DNA from: Arcobacter sp.
GTDB taxonomy: Bacteria > Campylobacterota > Campylobacteria > Campylobacterales > Arcobacteraceae
Assembly: GCA_030635995.1 (NCBI GenBank)
Contig: DAOVXU010000100.1
Span: 1 to 6,431, forward strand
DNA: 6,431 bases
Direction of reading: 5' to 3'
Shown here: in pieces, positions 1 to 6,392 of the stretch
Layout of the letters: the number at the start of each line of letters is the position of its first letter
Numbering within the stretch: the first letter of the stretch is position 1
Notes under the pieces: model-generated
What the model was told of the DNA's origin: nothing
Database searches by the model: none
Seen by the model: only the letters and a program-made list of their open reading frames with translations
Made by a program: the position numbers and the translations under genes

Positions 1-282
1 AAACTTTTTTAGTGCCGTATAATTTGAAACCATAGAGTCAACAAGCCCAGAACTAACACCCCAAAAAAGAGCAGGTTCACCCAATCTTTTTATATCTATA
101 TCAGATTCACAATCAGGTTGAGCAATAATCCCAACTTTAAAACCATTTTGCATCAAAAGTTGCCCAACTATCGCCATACCACTATAAGGTGTATCGATAT
201 AAGTATCTCCACTTACTAAAATAATATCAAGCTGTTCCCAACCTAACTTTTCACACTCTTTTTTAGTTGTAGGTATAAACAT
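1..282 (-). CDS. ygiQ: YgiQ-family radical SAM protein, N-terminal part
   Basis: Only the first 94 codons are in the window; the gene continues past base 1. The visible protein begins MFIPTTKKECEKLGW, then has DIILVSGDTYIDTPYSG, GFKVGIIAQPD and GEPALFWGVSSGLVDSMV. This succession is characteristic of the N-terminal cobalamin-binding-like segment of YgiQ (UPF0313) proteins. The radical SAM cysteine cluster lies further downstream in this family and is not visible here. The molecular role of YgiQ proteins is not established; they are iron-sulfur enzymes by family. The ATG lies 3 bases after the stop of the upstream cyclase gene and has no Shine-Dalgarno sequence, so translation is probably coupled to that gene. 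Nothing in the visible part suggests decay. Confidence in the family is high; the specific function is unknown. Confidence 0.87.
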   Translation of the reverse strand, partial: MFIPTTKKECEKLGWEQLDIILVSGDTYIDTPYSGMAIVGQLLMQNGFKVGIIAQPDCESDIDIKRLGEPALFWGVSSGLVDSMVSNYTALKKF

Positions 283-285
283 AAT

Positions 286-2313
286 TTATTTTGAAATCAC
301 TTTATTACGACCACTCTCTTTAGCTTCATACATAGCTTCATCTGCTCGCTGTGTTATTGTATTTTCATTATCATATTCATGAAATTGTGTTACCCCAAAA
401 CTTGCTGTAATTTTATCCACACCCTCAATATCTATATTAGATATTATTTTTCTTAAATTTTGTGCAAGCAGTTCCGCTTTTTCTAAAGCTGTTTCAGGTA
501 AAAGTACTATAAACTCTTCACCACCCCATCTAGCAAATACATCACTTATTCGAACATTTTTATTAATATTAGAAGAGATACTAACTAATATTTCATCACC
601 TTTTATATGCCCATAATTATCATTAAACTTTTTAAAATGATCAATATCTAATAATATAACAGAAAAAGTAGATTGATACCTTTTCACTTTATCAAGAGCA
701 ATTTTTATTGCATCCAAGTAATATGCTCTATTATATATTTGTGTTAAAGCATCATGGGTTGCATTAAAATAATATTTTTGAGATTGAAGTTTTATCTCTG
801 TAATATCTGTAAATGTCACTACATAATTTTCATTATCACTACTTAATTTATTTAATTGAATTGTAAATACTTTTGGTTCTATTGTTTTAGATTCAATAAT
901 TGATACAACTCTATCTTTTTCATTTCGTTCTAATATATCTTCTATCCAATTTATCCCATCAGCTAATGAATAAAAATCATCATGAGTAATAAATGTATCA
1001 CTTAAACAACCATACTTATTTGTAAATTGTTGAACATCTACTACATTAAAAAAATTAAAAAAACTTTTATTTGTAGATACAATTGTTCTACCATTTGTTA
1101 CCATAACTATATTATTTTGTTGATCGATAACACCTTGCAAAATATTAAGTTCTTTTTCTAGTTCAATACTTTTTTTATTTGCATCGATAACTGCATATTC
1201 AAACTCTGAAATATCCTTTAAAATCAATAATATTGTCTCTTTATCATTAACTAAATGATATGAACAAATAACTTCAAAATACATACCATTTGATTCTATT
1301 TTGAATCTTTCACAATTCTCATAATCTTTTATTTGTTTATAAATTTTAAACCAAGATTTTGCATCAAATATAGTAAAAATACTTTTATCTAAACATTTAC
1401 CAAAATTTTCAATTGCTTTATCATTCATCCATTGAATTATTTGTTCATTATTATCTTCATAAATTTCTAAAATAGATTCACCAATATAATTTAAAGTTTG
1501 TTTAATATTTTTTAACTTATTTTCTAAAATATGACCATAACTACCTTTTAAATTATGTGTAATATCTCTTATACTTAATGTTGAGATTGGTTCATCTGTT
1601 TTATCATCTAATACTAAAATTTGATTGATTCTTTCTGCCGACATTAAATTAATAACATCTTTTACAACTTCATTTGATTTAACACAAATAATAGGGGAAC
1701 TCATCGCCTCTTTGATTGGTAAAGTTTTATCTATTTTACTATTTGCTATATATACTGCATCTTTTTGAGTTAAGATACCTATTGGTTTTAAATTCTCATC
1801 TATTGCAATAATTGAACCAATATTTTTATATTGCATTATTTTAAATGCTTTGTCTATAGAATCATCTTGATTTAGTGTTATAATTTCGTGACTATTTTGT
1901 ATAAATCCAGATATCAATAAATTTGTTCGAAAAGAATCCTCTTCTAAACTTTTTATCAATTTATCTTGAGTAACTACACCTAAAAAATGTCCAGAATCAT
2001 CAACAACAACTAATCTTTTAATATTATTATCAATTAATAAATTTATAGAATACTCTATACTTCTTCTTGAATTCACAGAAATAATACTATTAAATTTAAA
2101 AACATCAGTAACAATAGCAGTCAGATTTTGTGAACTATTTACTATATCTAAAATATCTTTTTGTGTAATTATACCTATAGGAAAGTTATCATCTATAACT
2201 ACTACAACCCCTTGATGATTGTTATACATTACATCTATTGCAACCTCAAGTGAAGCAGTTTTGCATATTGAAACCTGCTGATCTATTAAAATATCTTTTA
2301 AAAGTATCATCAT
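286..2313 (-). CDS. Diguanylate cyclase with four CBS and two PAS domains
   Basis: Predicted cytosolic enzyme making cyclic di-GMP from two GTP; there is no signal peptide or membrane segment in its 675 residues. Domains in order: CBS1 about 6-58, CBS2 69-124, CBS3 134-190, CBS4 200-255 (two Bateman pairs), PAS1 about 268-370, a helical connector 371-398, PAS2 about 390-508, and GGDEF 515-675. The cyclase looks active: DALTQIYNR at 521-529, metal-binding DIDHFK from 556, FNDNYGH at 563-569 and the signature GGEEF at 597-601. RISD at 588-591 sits exactly five residues before GGEEF and is an intact product-inhibition (I) site. The ribose-contact pattern G-x-x-T-x-x-D is present in CBS1 (47-53) and CBS3 (179-185), partly kept in CBS4 (S247, D250) and degenerate in CBS2 (K118). 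CBS pairs usually bind adenine nucleotides, so ligand-gated activity is likely; the ligand is unknown. Of the two adjacent ATGs, the second (2310) is better spaced from the ribosome binding site. Confidence 0.93.
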   Translation of the reverse strand: MMILLKDILIDQQVSICKTASLEVAIDVMYNNHQGVVVVIDDNFPIGIITQKDILDIVNSSQNLTAIVTDVFKFNSIISVNSRRSIEYSINLLIDNNIKRLVVVDDSGHFLGVVTQDKLIKSLEEDSFRTNLLISGFIQNSHEIITLNQDDSIDKAFKIMQYKNIGSIIAIDENLKPIGILTQKDAVYIANSKIDKTLPIKEAMSSPIICVKSNEVVKDVINLMSAERINQILVLDDKTDEPISTLSIRDITHNLKGSYGHILENKLKNIKQTLNYIGESILEIYEDNNEQIIQWMNDKAIENFGKCLDKSIFTIFDAKSWFKIYKQIKDYENCERFKIESNGMYFEVICSYHLVNDKETILLILKDISEFEYAVIDANKKSIELEKELNILQGVIDQQNNIVMVTNGRTIVSTNKSFFNFFNVVDVQQFTNKYGCLSDTFITHDDFYSLADGINWIEDILERNEKDRVVSIIESKTIEPKVFTIQLNKLSSDNENYVVTFTDITEIKLQSQKYYFNATHDALTQIYNRAYYLDAIKIALDKVKRYQSTFSVILLDIDHFKKFNDNYGHIKGDEILVSISSNINKNVRISDVFARWGGEEFIVLLPETALEKAELLAQNLRKIISNIDIEGVDKITASFGVTQFHEYDNENTITQRADEAMYEAKESGRNKVISK

Positions 2314-2316
2314 TTA

Positions 2317-2322
2317 TCCTTT
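2317..2322 (-). promoter_or_regulatory. Ribosome binding site of the cyclase gene
   Basis: AAAGGA reads on the minus strand 3 bases before the first ATG (2313) and 6 bases before the second ATG (2310). The 6-base spacing is the more usual one and equals that seen at aspS, so Met2 may be the real start. This would shorten the protein by one residue only. Confidence 0.6.
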
Positions 2323-2334
2323 AGGTATAGTTTT

Positions 2335-2356
2335 TCTAGATTTATTTCAACCTAGA
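2335..2356. other. Small inverted repeat spanning the aspS stop codon
   Basis: The minus strand can fold TCTAGGTT against AATCTAGA (8 pairs, one G-U) around the 6-base loop GAAATA, and the aspS stop codon lies inside the stem. It is followed by a run of A, not U, in the direction of transcription, so it does not look like an intrinsic terminator for aspS. On the plus strand it would be followed by T-rich sequence, but no plus-strand gene ends here. It could be an RNA processing or stability element between aspS and the cyclase gene, or chance in AT-rich DNA. Confidence 0.3.
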
Positions 2357-4127
2357 TATTTTTCATCTCTGTTCTTACTCTTATACTTAACTCTTTAAGT
2401 TGTTCATTATCCACCGGACTTGGAGCAGAAGTAAGTATACACTGAGCTTTTTGAGTTTTAGGAAATGCAATAACATCTCTAATAGAATCAGTTCCTGCTA
2501 AAAGCATAATAAGTCTATCAAAACCTAATGCAAATCCACCATGAGGAGGTGCACCAAATTCTAAAGCATCAAGTAAGAAACCAAATTTTTCTCTTTGTTC
2601 AACCTCTTCTATATTCATAAGTTCAAATATTTTAGCTTGTATATCAGACTTATGAATTCTTATAGATCCACCACCTAACTCTGTACCATTTAATACAATA
2701 TCATAAGCAATAGACTCAACATCTTCTAAATCTTCAATATTATCTAAATCACATTTATTTAAGTTTGGCATAGTAAAGGGGTGGTGTAAAGCTTTTGTTT
2801 TCCCATCTTCTGTTTCAAACATAGGAAAATCAACAACCCATAAGAATTCAAAAGTCCCTTCTGGTATTAAATTCATTTGTTCTGCAAGTTCAATTCTAAG
2901 TCTTCCCATATAGTCAAGTACTAGTTTTTTAGGACCTGCCCCAAAGAATATAATATCTCCAACTTCCATCTCACATCTTGAAACTAACTCTTCAAGTTTT
3001 TCAGGTGTTGATTCAAAGAATTTATTTAATGGACCTTTAAGACCATCCTCTTTCATTTGGAAGTATCCCAGACCACTAGCTCCAAATTTTCTTACAAATT
3101 CTTCAAAACCTTTCATTTGTCTTTTAGAGAAAACATTATCTCCATTTGGTACTTTAAGTGCTTTGATTCTATTTTTCTTTTTATCTTTTGCAATATTAGA
3201 AAAAATATCTAATGTACAGAAATCAAATATATCAGAAACCTCTACCATCTTTAAGTCATATCTCATATCTGGCTTATCAGAACCATAATTTTCCATAGCA
3301 TCATTATAAGTCATTCTTGCAAATTTTGTAGGAATATCATGTCCAACAGCCTTAAACACATCACTAATAACTTTTTCAGCTACTTTGATCACATCCTCTT
3401 GGTCACAAAAAGACATCTCAACATCTATTTGAGTAAATTCAGGTTGTCTATCAGCTCTTAAATCTTCATCTCTAAAACATTTTGCTATTTGGTAATATTT
3501 ATCAAATCCAGATACCATTAGAAGTTGTTTAAATAGTTGAGGAGATTGAGGAAGTGCATAAAACTCCCCACCATGAACTCTTGATGGCACTAAATAATCT
3601 CTAGCACCCTCTGGAGTTGATTTTGTTAAAATTGGTGTTTCAACATCTAAAAAACCTAACTCATCAAGTGTATTTCTTACAGTTATTCCAACTTTACTTC
3701 TTAATTGAAAAATATTAGCAGATTTTTGACTTCTTAGTTCTAAAAATCTATTTCTTAGTTTTATCTCTTCATTTACTTTCTCATCATTTAGATCAAAAGG
3801 CATAGGTTTACTTCTATTTTCAATGATTAAGTTATCAAGAACAATTTCAATTTTACCAGTGATTAATTTTGGATTCTCAAGACCCTCTCCTCTAGCTCTT
3901 ACTTTTCCAGTAGCTATTAAAACAAACTCATCTCTACATTTTTCAGCTACTTCCCAAGCTTCTTTATTATCTTCAGGGTCACATACAAGTTGAACAATTC
4001 CACCTTTATCTCTTAAATCTATAAAAATAAGACCACCATGATCTCTTCTAGAATTTACCCAACCTGCAACTGTAACTACTTCCCCAATATTTTCTTCTGT
4101 AACTTTTGTACAATAATGTGTTCTCAA
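2352..4127 (-). CDS. aspS: Aspartyl-tRNA synthetase, bacterial type, probably non-discriminating
   Basis: Charges tRNA with aspartate in the cytosol. Numbering here is for the longer 595-residue reading from GTG 4139. The N-terminal OB-fold anticodon-binding domain (about 8-110) contains GWVNSRRDHGGLIFIDLRD. The class II core follows: motif 1 region GFLDVETPILTKSTPEGARD from 162, motif 2 FRDEDLRADRQPEFTQID at 222-239, and motif 3 GFALGFDRLIMLL at 535-547. The bacterial GAD insertion occupies roughly 295-415. Length is normal for bacterial AspRS. I choose TTG 4127 as start (591 residues, beginning MRTHYC like E. coli MRTEYC) because GGAG lies 6 bases upstream, inside what would be codons 1-2 of the longer form; GTG 4139 has no ribosome binding site. 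His34 and Gly86 resemble non-discriminating enzymes that also make Asp-tRNAAsn for GatCAB. First gene of the probable aspS-cyclase-ygiQ unit. Confidence 0.97.
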   Translation of the reverse strand: MRTHYCTKVTEENIGEVVTVAGWVNSRRDHGGLIFIDLRDKGGIVQLVCDPEDNKEAWEVAEKCRDEFVLIATGKVRARGEGLENPKLITGKIEIVLDNLIIENRSKPMPFDLNDEKVNEEIKLRNRFLELRSQKSANIFQLRSKVGITVRNTLDELGFLDVETPILTKSTPEGARDYLVPSRVHGGEFYALPQSPQLFKQLLMVSGFDKYYQIAKCFRDEDLRADRQPEFTQIDVEMSFCDQEDVIKVAEKVISDVFKAVGHDIPTKFARMTYNDAMENYGSDKPDMRYDLKMVEVSDIFDFCTLDIFSNIAKDKKKNRIKALKVPNGDNVFSKRQMKGFEEFVRKFGASGLGYFQMKEDGLKGPLNKFFESTPEKLEELVSRCEMEVGDIIFFGAGPKKLVLDYMGRLRIELAEQMNLIPEGTFEFLWVVDFPMFETEDGKTKALHHPFTMPNLNKCDLDNIEDLEDVESIAYDIVLNGTELGGGSIRIHKSDIQAKIFELMNIEEVEQREKFGFLLDALEFGAPPHGGFALGFDRLIMLLAGTDSIRDVIAFPKTQKAQCILTSAPSPVDNEQLKELSIRVRTEMKNI

Positions 4128-4132
4128 ACTAT

Positions 4133-4137
4133 TCTCC
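4133..4137 (-). promoter_or_regulatory. Ribosome binding site that decides the aspS start
   Basis: GGAGA reads on the minus strand. Its GGAG core ends 6 bases before TTG 4127. It overlaps the alternative in-frame GTG at 4139, which therefore cannot use it. This is the main reason to prefer the TTG start. Confidence 0.75.
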
Positions 4138-4160
4138 ACTTTTTAGTATAATATATCGCG

Positions 4161-4189
4161 ATTATAACTAAAATCAACTAAAAAGTTAA
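4161..4189 (-). promoter_or_regulatory. aspS promoter (-35 and -10)
   Basis: On the minus strand a perfect TATAAT (-10, 4161-4166) is preceded by a 17-base spacer and TTAACT (-35, 4184-4189, four of six matches to TTGACA). The predicted start is an A near 4154, giving a leader of about 27 bases to the TTG start. The T-rich spacer fits Campylobacterota vegetative promoters, which rely on the -10 and T-tracts more than on the -35. Confidence 0.7.
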
Positions 4190-4197
4190 TTTTAGTT
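4166..4197. repeat. 32-base imperfect palindrome between divergent promoters
   Basis: Outer arms AACTAAAAT (4166-4174) and ATTTTAGTT (4189-4197) are perfect 9-base inverted copies. After one mismatched pair, the inner arms AACT (4176-4179) and AGTT (4184-4187) surround an AAAA centre. It covers the -35 regions and spacers of both divergent promoters. It could be a protein operator, or it may reflect that both promoters carry the same AGTTnATTTTAGTT tract upstream of their -10 box. Confidence 0.6.
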
Positions 4198-4198
4198 T

Positions 4199-4207
4199 TG
4201 CTATAAT
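4199..4207 (+). promoter_or_regulatory. Extended -10 promoter of the SH3-barrel gene
   Basis: TGCTATAAT is a perfect extended -10 (TGnTATAAT) with a T-tract just upstream and no recognisable -35. Six bases separate it from A4214, so transcription would start on the A of the ATG and the mRNA would be leaderless. A second TATAAT (4208-4213) directly abuts the ATG and another lies at 4147-4152. The latter could give a leader of about 55 bases, but no Shine-Dalgarno precedes the ATG. Confidence 0.65.
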
Positions 4208-4213
4208 TATAAT

Positions 4214-5488
4214 ATGAAAAAAATTATTTTATTACTCTTTACAACTATACTCTTGAATGCTATTGAAAATAAAATAGGATATCCTTTACATGATATAGAT
4301 GTAAAGGAAAAAACATCAGTAGAATCTAAAGTTATACTGCAAAAAAAATTTCAGGAACAAATCACTATTTTATCTTTAGAATTTGATGAAAATAATGAAT
4401 ATTGGTATAAAACAAAATATGGTTTTGTATATGGTAAAGCTGTCACCACTGATGTAAGATATGTTAATGCTGATCTTCTACATATTAGAACTAAACCATC
4501 ACTACAAGGGATTGAAATAAGTTATTTTTTAGAAGGAGATAAAGTTATAGTGATCCAAAAAATGAAAGCAAGTGATGGGTATAATTGGGTATATACAACT
4601 GAAGGTTTTGTTGCTTCAAATTATCTTACACCATCTTTAGTTCAAGAGATTATTTATCCAACTAAAAAAATTGAAATTATAAAATTTAGAGAAAAACCAA
4701 ACAAGAAGTCTAAAGTTATCAAATCTATAAAAAGAATAAAAGTTAAATTTATTGTTCAAAAAGCTAAGATTATTGATCTTTCTAAATCTAAAAAAGAGAT
4801 AAAAAAAGAACAAAAAATTGCTGTAATTAAACAGAAAAAAACAAAAGAAATTATAATTATTAGAAAAAAGATTCAAAAAATTAAAGAAATTCAGAAAGCT
4901 CAAGAAATTGAAGAAATTGAAGAAGCTCAAGAAATTGAAGAAATTGAAGAATTCAAAATAAAAAGTACCCTTAATTCAATCAAATACAACATATCTAAAA
5001 CTACAAATAATTACAATCAAACTCAACAAATAGGGAAAAAATTATCAAAAGATGGGATATCATTATCTATCCAAGCAAATATAAATTTCAACTATCTACC
5101 TAAAAACTATCTTTTATTTACCTCATATGAATATATCTCATATACAATGAGAGATAAACATAATATTTTATTTGGAACTAAAAAAATATTTGAGACAAAC
5201 AACAATATATTTTCACCATATATTCAAGCGGGAATTGGTCTAAGTAGATTAAATTGGACAAAAGATCCACTTACCTCATCTGCCTCAACTATAAAAAGTT
5301 CTAACTCTCTACATTATGCAGTAGGTATTGGTGGATATTATAAATTATCTAAAAATTTTGATATAGATATATTTTTAACTCAAAACTTCCAAAATCACAC
5401 TACAAAACTAACCCTAGGTATCCAAAATAGTACAATTGAAGATAAAAGTAGTTTAAAATATGGTCTAGGATTAAGATATAAATTTTAA
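4214..5488 (+). CDS. Exported SH3-domain protein with C-terminal outer-membrane beta-barrel
   Basis: Not a named family that I recognise; the layout is readable. Residues 1-16 (MKKIILLLFTTILLNA) are a signal peptide, which fixes the ATG as start. SH3-like domain 1 spans about 20-78 (degenerate; YWYKTKYGFVYGKAV). SH3b domain 2 spans about 82-141, with LHIRTKPS, EGDKVIVI, NWVYTTEGFVASNYL. Residues 151-184 look like the first half of a third SH3b (FREKPNKKSKVIKSIKRIKV). Residues 185-250 form a charged linker, Lys-rich then Glu-rich, with AQEIEEIEE twice. Residues 281-424 alternate polar and hydrophobic residues in strand-like segments (PYIQAGIGLSRLNW, HYAVGIGGYYKL, KLTLGIQN) and end in GLGLRYKF, the terminal Phe expected of outer-membrane barrels. 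SH3b domains in the periplasm commonly bind peptidoglycan. I infer a tether between outer membrane and cell wall. The gene has no visible operon partner. A surface adhesin or a small porin with periplasmic domains is also possible. Confidence 0.88.
   Translation: MKKIILLLFTTILLNAIENKIGYPLHDIDVKEKTSVESKVILQKKFQEQITILSLEFDENNEYWYKTKYGFVYGKAVTTDVRYVNADLLHIRTKPSLQGIEISYFLEGDKVIVIQKMKASDGYNWVYTTEGFVASNYLTPSLVQEIIYPTKKIEIIKFREKPNKKSKVIKSIKRIKVKFIVQKAKIIDLSKSKKEIKKEQKIAVIKQKKTKEIIIIRKKIQKIKEIQKAQEIEEIEEAQEIEEIEEFKIKSTLNSIKYNISKTTNNYNQTQQIGKKLSKDGISLSIQANINFNYLPKNYLLFTSYEYISYTMRDKHNILFGTKKIFETNNNIFSPYIQAGIGLSRLNWTKDPLTSSASTIKSSNSLHYAVGIGGYYKLSKNFDIDIFLTQNFQNHTTKLTLGIQNSTIEDKSSLKYGLGLRYKF
4898..4951 (+). 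repeat. Two perfect 27-base tandem repeats in the linker
   Basis: Two identical in-frame 27-base units (4898-4924 and 4925-4951) each encode AQEIEEIEE, residues 229-237 and 238-246 of the SH3-barrel protein. The unit is a multiple of three, so gain or loss would change linker length without a frameshift. Related imperfect sequence (EIQKAQEIEEIEE) precedes it, suggesting growth by slippage. Confidence 0.9.
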
Positions 5489-6352
5489 TTAATTCAAATA
5501 TAAAATTGCATTTTTTTGATCAATATAAAATTTAAATTTATTTAAAAAGTTCATACCCAAAAGTCCATCAAACATTTTAGATAATTCAATAGATGAAACT
5601 GTTAATTCAAAATCAAATATAGCTATATCATCTAAAGTTAGAGTATTTATCTGTATTAATTTTGCATCTATATCACCTGCTGCTGTATTTAATATTATAT
5701 TGTTATTTAAAACTTTATATTGCAATTTCTGTAAAACAGAGTTATTAATAGAACTAATGGATGCACCTGTATCTATCAATAAGTTTACTTTTATACTACC
5801 ATTTAAAATAGCTTGAACTATAAAATTTTTACCATATTTTTTTAGTTTTATTTTTTTATTATAAATTTTTGATAATCTTTTTAGTTCATTTTTATCTCTT
5901 AACAATTGTTCTATTATAATTATATCTTTAGTAACTGCTTTACTTAAATCATCTTCTAAATAATTATTTTTGAGCTCATACAATATCTTTAATCCCTTTT
6001 TATAATCTTTATTTTGCGTCTGTATTTGACTTAAAAAATAAAGCCCATAACTATTTTCATATTCAATATTTAAAAATAATTCTACTAATACTATTGCATT
6101 TTTGTCATTTTGGGATATTAAAGATTCAATATAACTAAATAAAAAATATTGATATTTTACAACTGTTTCACCATTAATATGATTTGTATATATATCCATA
6201 GCTAGTTTATAATTAGTTTGATAAATTAATTTTTTAAATTGCTCAAATTGAGTTAATTCTACTTGTTGCAATTTTGTTTGCTGTTTTGTATTTAATTTAA
6301 CTTTATAAATTTGAGACTTATCTTCTTTACTATAAACTATTTTATTATTCAT
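5489..6352 (-). CDS. Retropepsin-like aspartic protease with helical N-terminal region
   Basis: The C-terminal part (about 175-287) is a clan AA, retropepsin-type aspartic protease: LLIDTGASISSI at 191-202 holds the catalytic Asp194, a flap-like NTAAGDIDA follows at 222-230, and DGLLGMNFLNKFKF at 262-275 is the conserved C-terminal segment. With one DTGA motif per chain, the active enzyme should be a homodimer. Residues 31-165 are predicted helical and look TPR-like (QTNYKLAMDIYTNHI, YKKGLKILYEL). Caulobacter PerP is a bacterial example of a protease with this fold; the substrate here is unknown. No signal peptide or membrane segment follows the first ATG (6352), which also lacks a Shine-Dalgarno sequence. 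The frame has no stop and no other ATG, GTG or TTG from there to the window edge, so the true start may lie outside and add an N-terminal anchor. Alternatively TATAAA at 6363-6368 could drive a nearly leaderless mRNA. Its stop directly abuts that of the convergent SH3-barrel gene. Confidence 0.85.
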   Translation of the reverse strand: MNNKIVYSKEDKSQIYKVKLNTKQQTKLQQVELTQFEQFKKLIYQTNYKLAMDIYTNHINGETVVKYQYFLFSYIESLISQNDKNAIVLVELFLNIEYENSYGLYFLSQIQTQNKDYKKGLKILYELKNNYLEDDLSKAVTKDIIIIEQLLRDKNELKRLSKIYNKKIKLKKYGKNFIVQAILNGSIKVNLLIDTGASISSINNSVLQKLQYKVLNNNIILNTAAGDIDAKLIQINTLTLDDIAIFDFELTVSSIELSKMFDGLLGMNFLNKFKFYIDQKNAILYLN

Positions 6353-6392
6353 TTGTTTTTTATTTATAATAATTTTAGTTGGTAGTGTACTA

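Noticed and set aside
2335..2356. Stem-loop after aspS as an intrinsic terminator
   Set aside because: In the direction of aspS transcription it is followed by A residues rather than a U-run, and the stem is short and AT-rich. It is kept only as a weak inverted repeat.
4147..4152. Plus-strand TATAAT as the main promoter of the SH3-barrel gene
   Set aside because: It lacks the extended TGn element and a -35 match, and would give a leader without a ribosome binding site. The TGCTATAAT at 4199-4207 is the better candidate.
4341..4348. Run of eight A in the SH3-barrel gene as a possible phase-variation tract
   Set aside because: Such runs are expected in this AT-rich, Lys-rich coding sequence, and contingency tracts in Campylobacterota are usually G or C runs.
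4637..4930. 97-codon open frame on the minus strand, rich in Phe, Asn and Leu
   Set aside because: It is the antisense of the Lys/Glu-rich linker of the SH3-barrel gene; its composition is explained by complementing AAA and GAA codons, and it shows no domain or ribosome binding site.
5495..5520. AAAAT/ATTTT fold before seven T as a terminator for the plus-strand gene
   Set aside because: The stem is all A-T, about five pairs with a three-base loop, and lies inside the protease coding sequence; it is not distinguishable from background.
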